Shown: one piece after another, positions 1-6,486 of the stretch
Numbering within the stretch: the stretch's first letter is position 1
Layout of the letters: every line of letters starts with the position of its first letter
Origin: Oscillospiraceae bacterium
GTDB lineage: Bacteria; Bacillota; Clostridia; Oscillospirales; Acutalibacteraceae
NCBI GenBank assembly: GCA_902796535.1
Contig: CADBPL010000237.1
Span: forward strand, 1-8,096
DNA: 8,096 bases
Direction of reading: 5' to 3'
Notes under the pieces: generated by a model
Database searches by the model: none
The model's input: the letters and a program-made list of their open reading frames with translations, nothing else
What the model was told of the DNA's origin: nothing
Made by a program: the position numbers and the translations under genes

Positions 1-15
1 CAAAATTCACTGTTT

Positions 16-22
16 GGAGGGG
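16..22 (+). promoter_or_regulatory. Shine-Dalgarno of the LRR-dockerin gene
   Basis: GGAGGGG lies five bases before a GTG codon at 28. Match and spacing are near ideal. This supports GTG as the true start, and the signal peptide begins immediately after it. The promoter must lie upstream of the window. Confidence 0.85.
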
Positions 23-27
23 ATCTT

Positions 28-3000
28 GTGAAATCATTCAAAAGCAGAAAGGTATTGTCCGTCCTGCTGGCGCTGGCGCTTGTCGTCGGCATTCTGCCGG
101 CTTACACGCTCACCCTTGCGCCCAGAGCGCAGGCGTTCGACGGGTACTGCGGCGGCAGCGTTACCTGGACGTTCAGCAACGGCACCCTGACCATCAGTGG
201 CTCCGGGCCGATGGATGATTACAGCGTTCAGAGTGTCGGCAGCGCCATGATCACCACCGCGCCGTACAGTAACGATTACAATCTGGCGACCGCCATCGTC
301 ATTGAAAGCGGCGTCACGCACATTGGCAACTGCGCTTTCTATGGCTTTGTCTATGTGGAATCGGTGACAATCGCCGATACGGTCAAAAGCATTGGAAACG
401 AAGCGTTCCAGGGATGCGGCAGGCTGATGAGTCTGGATACCGGCAGCGGCGTTGAAACCATCGGCCAAAGCGCTTTTATGAACTGCGGCCAGCTGCAAAA
501 CGTGACCCTCGGCAGCCGTGTCACGACCGTTGACGAGCATGCGTTTCAAAACTGCGCCGGCCTTGTTCGCGTTGGGGTGACCGGCCCCCTGCGTTCGATC
601 GGTAAGAACGCGTTTGGCGATTGCTATGCCCTGAGCGACCTTACGCTGCCGGATTCGCTTTTGACCATCGATAATTCCTGCTTTTACGGCTGCCGCAATC
701 TCCGGGAGCTGACGATCCCGAGCAGCGTCGGGCGTATCGGTTACGCTGCGTTTGCCTATTGCAGCAGGCTGGAGGCTACGTTGCCCGACAGCGTGACAGA
801 CGTCGGAACCAACGCGTTTCTCAATACAAGCTCGCTGTATTACGCGGGCACTTTGTCCGGCCGGCCGTGGGGCGCCGAAAAACAGTATGAATATTATGAG
901 GGCGATCTTGCGTTCTCTTCCGCCGATCACACCGAAGTGATCCACTGCAAAGAGAGCGCGATAGGCGACATCGCCATTCCTGCCGGCGTCACGGCGATCG
1001 CGGAGGAGGCGTTTGCAAACTGCGTGTACATACAAAGTGTTGCGATGCCGAACAGTGTGACGAGCATTGGCGATTGCGCGTTCCTCCACTGCCTGAGCAT
1101 GACGCGCGCCTCGGTTTCCGGCAATATCGGCGTTGGGGCGTTCTATGAGTGCTTCGGTCTGCAAACCGTCGTGATCGCCGACGGCGCTGAGCGCATCGGC
1201 GTCCAGGCCTTCGGTTACGATATCGGGCTTGAAAGCGTGTCCGTTCCGGCCAGCGTTACGAGCATCGGTGACGGCGCGTTCCGGCTGAGCCTCTCTGCGG
1301 ATGAGGTCGCCGCGGCGCAGGCGAGTTACAACGCAGCCGTTGCCGCCGGTGAAACGCAGATTGACGGCGTTCCGCTTGCCGTTCTGGCAGACGTTCTCAA
1401 CTATCCCAACGGCCGCCTGACCCACGCCTATTATTGCGGCGCCCAGTCGGATTGGAACAACGTCACGCTCGGCGCGCAGAACGACGAACTGGTCAGCGCT
1501 TTGGTGTATCATACGCACACCTATCAAGAGGAGACGACGCCGGCGACCTGCACGAGCCAGGGCAGAACCGTTTACACCTGCCTGTGCGGCAGCACCTACA
1601 CGACCGTGCTGCCCAAGCTGCCCCACACCGACGAAAACAACGACAATTACTGCGAGGTCTGCGGCCGGTACACCGTGCTCAGCGGCGATGACGGCAGCAT
1701 ATCGTGGCGCTATGATCCGGACACCGATACCCTGATTGTCAGCGGTACGGGCAGTATGCGCACCTATTCCTATTCTTCCGGCAAGACCACGGCGCCGTGG
1801 AGCCCGTTCTGCAACACGGTGAAGCACCTTGTGATCGAGGACGGTATCACGCGCGTGGGCGCCTGCGCGTTTTATGGCTGCGTTTTGCTGGAAGACGTGT
1901 CTTTGCCCGACAGTGTGACGTATTTGGCCTATAATGCGTTCCAGAATTGTTACGCGCTGCAGCGCATCGCCCTTTCCGAATTTGTGACCGGGCTGGGCGT
2001 CGGCGTGTTCTACAATTGCACCGGCCTGACGGAGATCTACTATAACGCCGCCGTTTCCGGCAGCTTCAACACCGGTTCCAAAGAGTTTTACAGCGCTGGC
2101 ACGAGCGGCGAAGGCGTAACGGTCACGATCGGCCCCGCGGTCGAAAGCGTTCCCGCGAACCTGTTCCATATTTCCGATTCCGACCCCGCCGTCCGCCGGC
2201 CGAAGATCAAAACGGTCATTTTTGAAAACGGCGCGACAGAGATCGGCAGTCAGGCGTTCCGCAACTGCGACAAGATGACGAGCCTGACGCTTCCCAACAG
2301 CATCGAGACCATTTCCGAAAACGCGTTTTACGGTTGCAGCAGCCTGACCGACGTTTATTATAACGGCACGCAGGAGGAGTGGAACGAGGTCACGATCCTT
2401 TCCGGCAACGACGTGTTCAACAGCGTGACCATGCACTTCCACACGCACAGCTTCACCATCCGGATCGCTTCCATTCCGGCGACCTGCACGGAAAACGGCG
2501 CGGTGATCTACGCCTGTGGGTGCGGTGCGACGCAATCCACGCCGATCCCGGCGACCGGCCATGTCGACAACGATCAGGATGGCCGCTGCGAAAAATGCAA
2601 CCGCCTGATCGTTACGAGCGGCGTCTGCGGCGACGAGCTGACGTGGCGCTACGATGAAGAAACGGCGACGCTGACGATCACCGGCACGGGCGACATGTAT
2701 GATTTCACCTACGGCAGCGCGGGCACGATCCCGTGGAAAGCCTGCCTGACGCTGATCCAGACCGTCGTGCTTGACAGCCGGGTCACAAGCATCGGCGCCT
2801 ATGCGTTCGCGGGCTGTTCCGCACTTGAGACCATCAACATTCCGGACAGCGTTGTGACCATCGGGCGCGACGCGTTCCGCGAATGCACCGCCCTTGAGCA
2901 CATCGAAATTCCGGGCAGCGTCAGCGATTTGCCGACCAACCTGTTTATCCTCTGCTCTTCGCTGCAAACCGTTACCCTCAACACAGGCACCACGCAGATC

Positions 3001-5031
3001 GGCATCAGTGCGTTTAACGCCTGCTCCGCTCTCACGGGCATTACGATCCCGGACACGGTCACGACCATCAGCACCGGCGCTTTCACCAAAGCCGGTCTGA
3101 CCTCGATCTATCTTCCGGACAGTGTGACCGACATCGGCATGAACGCCTTTGCCAGCTGCGCCGACCTCCAGACCGTCAGACTGCCCAGCAACACGGATTT
3201 TACACGGATCAACAATGCCGTGTTCCAGAATTGTTCTTCTCTGGACGGCGTCACGATCCCCGATTCGGTTCGGACGATCAGTCCCGAGGCCTTTATGGGC
3301 TGCTCCTCCCTGAGCTCGATCAGCATCCCGGACGCCGTCACGACCATCGACGTCAGAGTGTTCAAGGGCTGCTCGTCATTGAGCGTGGTCATGCTGTCCG
3401 ATTCGATCACGCGCGTTCAGGACGAGGCGTTCAGCGGCTGTTCGTCTTTTTCGATGCTCTACATTCCGGACGGCGTCACCGCGATCGGTGAAAAAGCGTT
3501 CTACGGCTGCAGCGGCGCGGAAGAGATCTCGATCCCGAAAACGGTCACTTCCATCGGTTCCGCCGCGTTTGCCTTCTGCTCCAAAGTCACGGAGGTCTCC
3601 GTGGCCGAACAAAACACCGTTTACCGCTGTGTCAACCAGTGCGTGATCGAAAAGAGCAGCGGCACGCTCGTTATCGGCACGGGCCGCAGCTACATCCCTT
3701 CAGACGGCAGCGTCACGGTGATCGGCCCCCATGCGTTTGAGGGCAACGCGCGGCTGACCTCGCTGGATATTCCGCTTTCCGTCACCACCATCGGCGCCAA
3801 CGCGTTCAACGGCTGCTATAACCTCAGAAACGTTGCCTATCCGGGCGCGCAGGAGGATTGGGACGCCATTGTGATCGGCGAAAACAACGCCCCGCTGCTC
3901 GGCGCCTCGCTCAGCCTTCACATTCACACTTATGTTGAGGAAGTGATCACCCCGGCGACCTGCACGCAGGAGGGCCTGAAACGCTATACCTGCTCTCAGT
4001 GCGGCAAGACCTTTACGGCAGTTGTGCCGATCAGCCACCCGGATGCAGACTTTGACGGCGTCTGCGACAGATGCGGTCTGGATTTCTGCGATATCCATGC
4101 CGGCGAAACGAAGAGTATTTCGGTCAACGCCGGGCAGACCGTCATGCTCCGGTTCGTCCCCGCCGTATCGGGCCGCTATACGCTCAGATCCTCCACTTTG
4201 TTGACAAAGCCGCAGGCGAAGCTGTACGACGCCGACCATGCGCTGCTCGCGCAGGACAATAACAGCGGCAGCTCGTTCGGCGTCCGCTTCGAGCTGGAAT
4301 ATGATCTGATCATGGGTCAGACCTACTATTTCGGCTGTTCGTTCGCAAGCGCTTCGGTGAGCGGCAGCTACAGCGTGACGCTGACGCTGGATCAGCCCCT
4401 TGAAACGCTTCTTCCGGCTGCCGGAGCCGGCACCGTGATCGATCCGGCCGCCCGCCTCATTTACGGCCTTGCGCCCAACGTGACCGACCCGGAGGCCTAT
4501 TTCACCGCGAAAGGCGACTATACCTGCGCCTTCACCGGGCAGGTCAACGGCACGTATTCGACCGGAACCAACGTGATCGTTTATGACGGCACGACGCCGA
4601 TCGCCTGTTATGCGCTGATCGTGTTCGGCGACGTCGACGGCGACGGCGTGTATGACGGCACGGACGCGTATTTCACCGGGCTTTATGTGAACGGTATGCT
4701 CGGCGCGGATGCGTTTACCGCCGCGCAGCTTCTGGCGTGCGACGCGACCCGCGACGGCACGGTCGACGCGGCCGACGTGGCGCTGCTTGAGCAGGCGGGT
4801 CTGCTGCTGGCCGAGGTTTCTCAGAGCACGCCCGCCGATTCGCTCGGGCCCGACAGCGCTAACCTTGCCTACTGCAGCCTGATCGACCAGACCGTTGCGC
4901 TCGCCGCGCCTGCAGCAGACGAGGAGCCTGCTGCGGCGCAGCAGGGGAATGCGCTGCAAATGATCCTCAACTTCTTCCGCCTTGTGTATGAATTCCTGAG
5001 CAAGCTCTTCCTGAGCGCCAAGGCAGTCTGA
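28..5031 (+). CDS. Secreted BspA-type leucine-rich repeat protein with dockerin
   Basis: A 1667-residue exported multidomain protein, probably a surface or scaffold-attached binding protein. Residues 1-36 form a Sec signal peptide (basic SFKSRK, hydrophobic core, AQA cleavage site). Three modules follow, starting near residues 41, 552 and 864. Each opens with a short beta-rich segment (W.[FY]...T[LA]...G.G.M), continues with LRR_5 repeats ([ST]IG..AF.GCS..L..[IV].[IL]P..V), and closes with a G[AT]Q.[ED]W segment and a His/Cys module. After the third module come a PPC-like beta-sandwich (about 1352-1454), a pre-dockerin module (about 1460-1531), a dockerin (1533-1590), a Pro/Ala-rich linker and a hydrophobic amphipathic helix (about 1641-1662). 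There is no LPXTG or SLH anchor. LRR_5 proteins of this type are known adhesins in other bacteria; the ligand here cannot be read from sequence. The metallohydrolase gene follows 36 bases downstream, probably in the same transcript. Confidence 0.95.
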   Translation: MKSFKSRKVLSVLLALALVVGILPAYTLTLAPRAQAFDGYCGGSVTWTFSNGTLTISGSGPMDDYSVQSVGSAMITTAPYSNDYNLATAIVIESGVTHIGNCAFYGFVYVESVTIADTVKSIGNEAFQGCGRLMSLDTGSGVETIGQSAFMNCGQLQNVTLGSRVTTVDEHAFQNCAGLVRVGVTGPLRSIGKNAFGDCYALSDLTLPDSLLTIDNSCFYGCRNLRELTIPSSVGRIGYAAFAYCSRLEATLPDSVTDVGTNAFLNTSSLYYAGTLSGRPWGAEKQYEYYEGDLAFSSADHTEVIHCKESAIGDIAIPAGVTAIAEEAFANCVYIQSVAMPNSVTSIGDCAFLHCLSMTRASVSGNIGVGAFYECFGLQTVVIADGAERIGVQAFGYDIGLESVSVPASVTSIGDGAFRLSLSADEVAAAQASYNAAVAAGETQIDGVPLAVLADVLNYPNGRLTHAYYCGAQSDWNNVTLGAQNDELVSALVYHTHTYQEETTPATCTSQGRTVYTCLCGSTYTTVLPKLPHTDENNDNYCEVCGRYTVLSGDDGSISWRYDPDTDTLIVSGTGSMRTYSYSSGKTTAPWSPFCNTVKHLVIEDGITRVGACAFYGCVLLEDVSLPDSVTYLAYNAFQNCYALQRIALSEFVTGLGVGVFYNCTGLTEIYYNAAVSGSFNTGSKEFYSAGTSGEGVTVTIGPAVESVPANLFHISDSDPAVRRPKIKTVIFENGATEIGSQAFRNCDKMTSLTLPNSIETISENAFYGCSSLTDVYYNGTQEEWNEVTILSGNDVFNSVTMHFHTHSFTIRIASIPATCTENGAVIYACGCGATQSTPIPATGHVDNDQDGRCEKCNRLIVTSGVCGDELTWRYDEETATLTITGTGDMYDFTYGSAGTIPWKACLTLIQTVVLDSRVTSIGAYAFAGCSALETINIPDSVVTIGRDAFRECTALEHIEIPGSVSDLPTNLFILCSSLQTVTLNTGTTQIGISAFNACSALTGITIPDTVTTISTGAFTKAGLTSIYLPDSVTDIGMNAFASCADLQTVRLPSNTDFTRINNAVFQNCSSLDGVTIPDSVRTISPEAFMGCSSLSSISIPDAVTTIDVRVFKGCSSLSVVMLSDSITRVQDEAFSGCSSFSMLYIPDGVTAIGEKAFYGCSGAEEISIPKTVTSIGSAAFAFCSKVTEVSVAEQNTVYRCVNQCVIEKSSGTLVIGTGRSYIPSDGSVTVIGPHAFEGNARLTSLDIPLSVTTIGANAFNGCYNLRNVAYPGAQEDWDAIVIGENNAPLLGASLSLHIHTYVEEVITPATCTQEGLKRYTCSQCGKTFTAVVPISHPDADFDGVCDRCGLDFCDIHAGETKSISVNAGQTVMLRFVPAVSGRYTLRSSTLLTKPQAKLYDADHALLAQDNNSGSSFGVRFELEYDLIMGQTYYFGCSFASASVSGSYSVTLTLDQPLETLLPAAGAGTVIDPAARLIYGLAPNVTDPEAYFTAKGDYTCAFTGQVNGTYSTGTNVIVYDGTTPIACYALIVFGDVDGDGVYDGTDAYFTGLYVNGMLGADAFTAAQLLACDATRDGTVDAADVALLEQAGLLLAEVSQSTPADSLGPDSANLAYCSLIDQTVALAAPAADEEPAAAQQGNALQMILNFFRLVYEFLSKLFLSAKAV
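295..1293 (+). repeat. LRR_5 tandem array 1 (about 13 repeats)
   Basis: Residues about 90-422 of the large protein repeat a unit of roughly 23 residues. Its core is IG..AF..C, as in SIGNEAFQGC, TIGQSAFMNC and SIGKNAFGDC. The array is split near residues 272-305 by a tyrosine-rich insert (YYAG, YEYYEGDLAF) ending in a cysteine, after which repeats resume at AIAEEAF. Such beta-hairpin insertions are common in this family. Confidence 0.85.
1510..1671 (+). repeat. His/Cys module, copy 1 of 3
   Basis: Residues 495-548 hold, in order, HTH, PATCT, a Y-x-C-x-C-G pair, and H-x-D-x-x-x-D-x-x-C-x-x-C. That gives five cysteines and several histidines. The same order occurs at 2440 and 3919. The cysteine pairs suggest metal binding or disulfides. 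The aspartates in copies 2 and 3 resemble a calcium loop, but this copy has Asn in several of those places. The function is unknown. Confidence 0.75.
1828..2370 (+). repeat. LRR_5 tandem array 2 (about 6 repeats)
   Basis: Residues about 601-781 carry a shorter set of the same repeat (RVGACAFYGC, EIGSQAFRNC, TISENAFYGC). A degenerate stretch around residues 680-735 contains PANLF in place of the usual AF core. The array ends in the VYYNGTQEEW capping segment, which matches the G[AT]Q.[ED]W segments closing the other two arrays. Confidence 0.8.
2440..2601 (+). repeat. His/Cys module, copy 2 of 3
   Basis: Residues 805-858 repeat the HTH, PATCT, Y-x-C-x-C-G and H-x-D-x-D-x-D-G-x-C-x-x-C order. 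The HVDNDQDGRC stretch resembles an EF-hand or dockerin-like DxDxDG loop directly joined to a CxxC pair. Confidence 0.75.
2761..3849 (+). repeat. LRR_5 tandem array 3 (about 14 repeats)
   Basis: Residues about 912-1274 form the longest and most regular array (TIGRDAFREC, TISPEAFMGC, AIGEKAFYGC, TIGANAFNGC). Near residues 1192-1225 the array contains the family's NTVYR...NQCVIEKSSGTLV insertion, followed by an IP segment and further repeats. It ends in the G-A-Q-E-D-W cap. Confidence 0.85.
3919..4077 (+). repeat. His/Cys module, copy 3 of 3
   Basis: Residues 1298-1350 again carry HIH, PATCT, Y-x-C-x-x-C-G and HPDADFDGVC-x-x-CG. Here the first cysteine pair has two intervening residues rather than one. 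The DADFDG part is the closest of the three to a calcium-binding loop. The PPC-like domain follows directly. Confidence 0.75.
4081..4389 (+). other. PPC-like beta-sandwich domain (coding segment)
   Basis: Residues about 1352-1454 show the pattern of bacterial pre-peptidase C-terminal domains: an initial GET..I.V..GQ strand, FVP..SGRYTL, a central KLYDADHALLAQDNN strand-loop, and a closing G.TYYF...GSYSVTLTL. Such domains are usually accessory folds in secreted proteins. The assignment rests on pattern only. Confidence 0.55.
4624..4797 (+). other. Type I dockerin-like domain (coding segment)
   Basis: Residues 1533-1590 contain two calcium-loop segments. The first is canonical (DVDGDGVYDGTD, 1535-1546). 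The second (DATRDGTVDAAD, 1572-1583) has Thr at the third loop position where Asp or Asn is usual. A segment of Ile/Val-rich strands with G-T motifs and a closing ALIVFGD precedes it, as is common before dockerins in clostridial surface proteins. Dockerins bind cohesins on scaffoldins; no cohesin is encoded in this window. Confidence 0.8.
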
Positions 5032-5055
5032 ACCCATCTTGACTAAAACCGAAAA

Positions 5056-5062
5056 AAGAGGA
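5056..5062 (+). promoter_or_regulatory. Shine-Dalgarno of the metallohydrolase gene
   Basis: AAGAGGA overlaps the first possible ATG (5062) and sits six bases before the second in-frame ATG (5068). This spacing decides the start in favour of 5068, giving a protein that begins MKKLLAVF. Confidence 0.7.
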
Positions 5063-5067
5063 TGAAC

Positions 5068-6096
5068 ATGAAAAAACTACTTGCTGTTTTTCTCGCACTG
5101 CTGCTGGCTGCGGGCTGCGCCATGCCGGTGTTGGCTTCGGCAGCGCAGGCCGAACCGGCTTCGGCCGCCGATCCCTTTGGCAGCCGCCTGACCGCGTTTT
5201 TCCAAAGCGTCTGGGCAAAAATCCGATCTCTGTTCGACGGGATCCGGTATTATTTTGAAGTTAAAAAAGAAGGCGTTCCGAACACGATGAATCAAAATGC
5301 GATCCATATGCTCCGCTCCGTTCAGGATACGATCGGTGACAGCTTTATCATTACCACGCAGGACGGCAAGGTCATTGTTATCGACGGCGGCTTTCGCTTT
5401 GAAACGGATTGCTTTATTCAGTATCTGAAAGCGGTGACCGGGCAGAGGGTTCCGAAAATCGACGCGTGGTTCCTCTCACACCCTCACACCGACCATGTCG
5501 AGGTGTTTTACGAGGCTGCGGAAAACCGCCGCAAACAGGTCAGCTTTGACAAGGTGCTGTTAAAATACGCGCCGTATGAATTTTACGCCTCCATTTCATC
5601 AGAGGAGGGGGCGGAAATGGTCGGCACGTTTGACCGGCTCAGCAAGGCGTTCCCCGAAAAGGTTCAGCTTTTGAGCGACGGCGACGTTTTCAACATCGGC
5701 GCGGCAAAAATCACAGTGCTTTACACCTTTGATCCCGCGTTTACGAACGTCAACGAATCCTCCTGCATTTTCCGCATGGATCTGGGCGGAAAAAGCGTTC
5801 TGTTCACCGGCGACGCCGGCGTCGGCGCCGGCAACAAGGTGCTTGCCAACCCCGCATACAAGGCGCTGCTGAAATGCGATATCTGCAAAATGGCGCACCA
5901 TGGTCAGGACGGCGTTTCCAGAGAATTCTATGAGCAGGTCGCGCCCGCGGTCTGCCTGTGGCCGACGCCGACCTGGGTGTGGAACAACACGAACGGCAAC
6001 CTGAAAACGCTCGAAGTCCGCGCCTGGATGGAAGAGATCGGCGTGCAGAAAAACTATCTCGCGTGGGAAGGCTCGCAGGTGATTTACCTTTCCTGA
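5068..6096 (+). CDS. Secreted ComEC-like metallo-beta-lactamase-fold hydrolase
   Basis: A 342-residue exported hydrolase of the MBL superfamily, closest in motif layout to the C-terminal domain of ComEC/Rec2. Visible motifs are D106-G-G after a beta strand, H138-P-H140-T-D142-H143 (dinuclear metal site), an N-E-S-S strand, F-T-G-D249 and A-H277-H278-G. ComEC-like members typically have this set without the extra histidine of classical lactamases. The N-terminus is a signal peptide. LAAGC17 could be a lipobox, although Ala at -3 is atypical. Cleavage after AQA28 is the alternative. An amphipathic, aromatic-rich segment (about residues 37-60) precedes the catalytic domain. No transmembrane channel domain is present, so it is not a full DNA-uptake protein. 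A phosphodiester substrate is plausible but unproven. Translation from 5062 would add two residues. The gene lies 36 bases after the LRR-dockerin gene and ends just before a strong terminator. Confidence 0.88.
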   Translation: MKKLLAVFLALLLAAGCAMPVLASAAQAEPASAADPFGSRLTAFFQSVWAKIRSLFDGIRYYFEVKKEGVPNTMNQNAIHMLRSVQDTIGDSFIITTQDGKVIVIDGGFRFETDCFIQYLKAVTGQRVPKIDAWFLSHPHTDHVEVFYEAAENRRKQVSFDKVLLKYAPYEFYASISSEEGAEMVGTFDRLSKAFPEKVQLLSDGDVFNIGAAKITVLYTFDPAFTNVNESSCIFRMDLGGKSVLFTGDAGVGAGNKVLANPAYKALLKCDICKMAHHGQDGVSREFYEQVAPAVCLWPTPTWVWNNTNGNLKTLEVRAWMEEIGVQKNYLAWEGSQVIYLS

Positions 6097-6102
6097 AACG
6101 AA

Positions 6103-6136
6103 AAAACGGCTGTCCGCTTTTGCGGGCGGCCGTTTT
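6103..6136 (+). terminator. Rho-independent terminator (likely bidirectional)
   Basis: A 15-base-pair stem (arms 6103-6117 and 6122-6136, two G-U pairs) closes a TTTT loop. The right arm ends in CGTTTT and the left arm starts with AAAA, so it could work on either strand. It begins six bases after the hydrolase stop codon and closes the two-gene unit. Confidence 0.9.
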
Positions 6137-6325
6137 GGCAATACCGGTTTGAAGGTGGATTTGCGGCTGAAGGGTAAATTCCGGATCACCTTGAGCAGCA
6201 GGGTGATCGGGCAGATCGGCAGGCTTTTCCTTGGGATCGGTCTTTCCTTTCGCTGCCTGACGGCGACCCTGTATTCCGTTTCCTTGCAGCACACAGCGGC
6301 CGAACAATCAATCGCCGCATTTTTG
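6137..6325. other. Intergenic stretch without a recognisable gene
   Basis: No open frame here has a credible start, ribosome site or recognisable protein. An imperfect inverted repeat, GATCACC / GGTGATC (6184-6190 and 6202-6208, 11-base gap), and three copies of GATCGG (6205, 6214, 6235) are the only structure seen. It may be decayed sequence or upstream control DNA for the mannosidase promoter. Confidence 0.5.
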
Positions 6326-6354
6326 TTGACACGGGCTTTGGCCGAAGGTATAAT
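6326..6354 (+). promoter_or_regulatory. Sigma-A promoter of the alpha-mannosidase gene
   Basis: A perfect -35 (TTGACA, 6326-6331) and a perfect -10 (TATAAT, 6349-6354) are separated by exactly 17 bases. Transcription would start near 6361, leaving a leader of about 126 bases before the ATG at 6487. A consensus this complete implies a strong core promoter whose control would come from a repressor or from the leader. Confidence 0.88.
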
Positions 6355-6405
6355 TTTACCGGCAAACTTTTTCCGGCGCCCTTGTGCTGCCGGCGTTTAA
6401 TAATC

Positions 6406-6417
6406 AAAAAGGAGGAG
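6406..6417 (+). promoter_or_regulatory. Strong Shine-Dalgarno without a nearby start codon
   Basis: AAAAAGGAGGAG is the best anti-16S match in the window, yet no ATG, GTG or TTG occurs in the next 12 bases. The nearest in-frame ATG is at 6487. The folded hairpin at 6417-6474 would shorten the distance from GGAGG to that ATG to about 13 bases. Confidence 0.65.
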
Positions 6418-6474
6418 CGATTCGGGCACAAAGGGAGGCTGCGTCCTCTTCTTTTGTGCGGCACGAAGAATCGC
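6417..6474 (+). promoter_or_regulatory. Structured leader hairpin upstream of alpha-mannosidase
   Basis: An outer 7-bp perfect stem pairs GCGATTC (6417-6423) with GAATCGC (6468-6474). Inside it, GCACAAA (6426-6432) pairs with TTTGTGC (6453-6459) and extends through G-U-containing pairs to about 13 bp, with a loop near 6439-6446. An asymmetric internal loop (GG against GGCACGAA) separates the stems. No T-run follows, so it is not a terminator. It does not match a riboswitch class I recognise. Confidence 0.7.
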
Positions 6475-6486
6475 ACGCTGAATGGT

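Noticed and set aside
34..2967. 977-codon open frame on the minus strand opposite the LRR gene
   Set aside because: Its product is low-complexity, rich in Arg, Ala, Val and Asp, and repeats out of phase with the LRR units. It has no recognisable domain. GC-rich repetitive coding DNA avoids stops in this antisense frame, so it is a shadow.
295..3849. CRISPR-like or DNA satellite repeat
   Set aside because: The repetition is at protein level with diverged DNA between units, as expected for leucine-rich repeats; there are no identical direct repeats with unique spacers.
3700..5037. 445-codon minus-strand open frame opposite the dockerin end
   Set aside because: It shows the same Arg/Ala/Val-rich composition and no domain. 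The plus-strand frame clearly encodes the PPC-like, pre-dockerin and dockerin segments.
5599..6307. Minus-strand open frames of 231 and 167 codons
   Set aside because: They read straight through the terminator hairpin and lie opposite the hydrolase gene. Neither shows a known domain.
6149..6400. 83-codon plus-strand frame starting at TTG between terminator and promoter
   Set aside because: There is no Shine-Dalgarno, the product is unrecognisable, and it runs across the perfect promoter at 6326-6354.
6397..6486. In-frame upstream extension of the mannosidase
   Set aside because: The frame is open, but it has no ATG or GTG and its only candidate start (TTG 6454) is badly spaced from any Shine-Dalgarno. 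The sequence is better explained by the hairpin.
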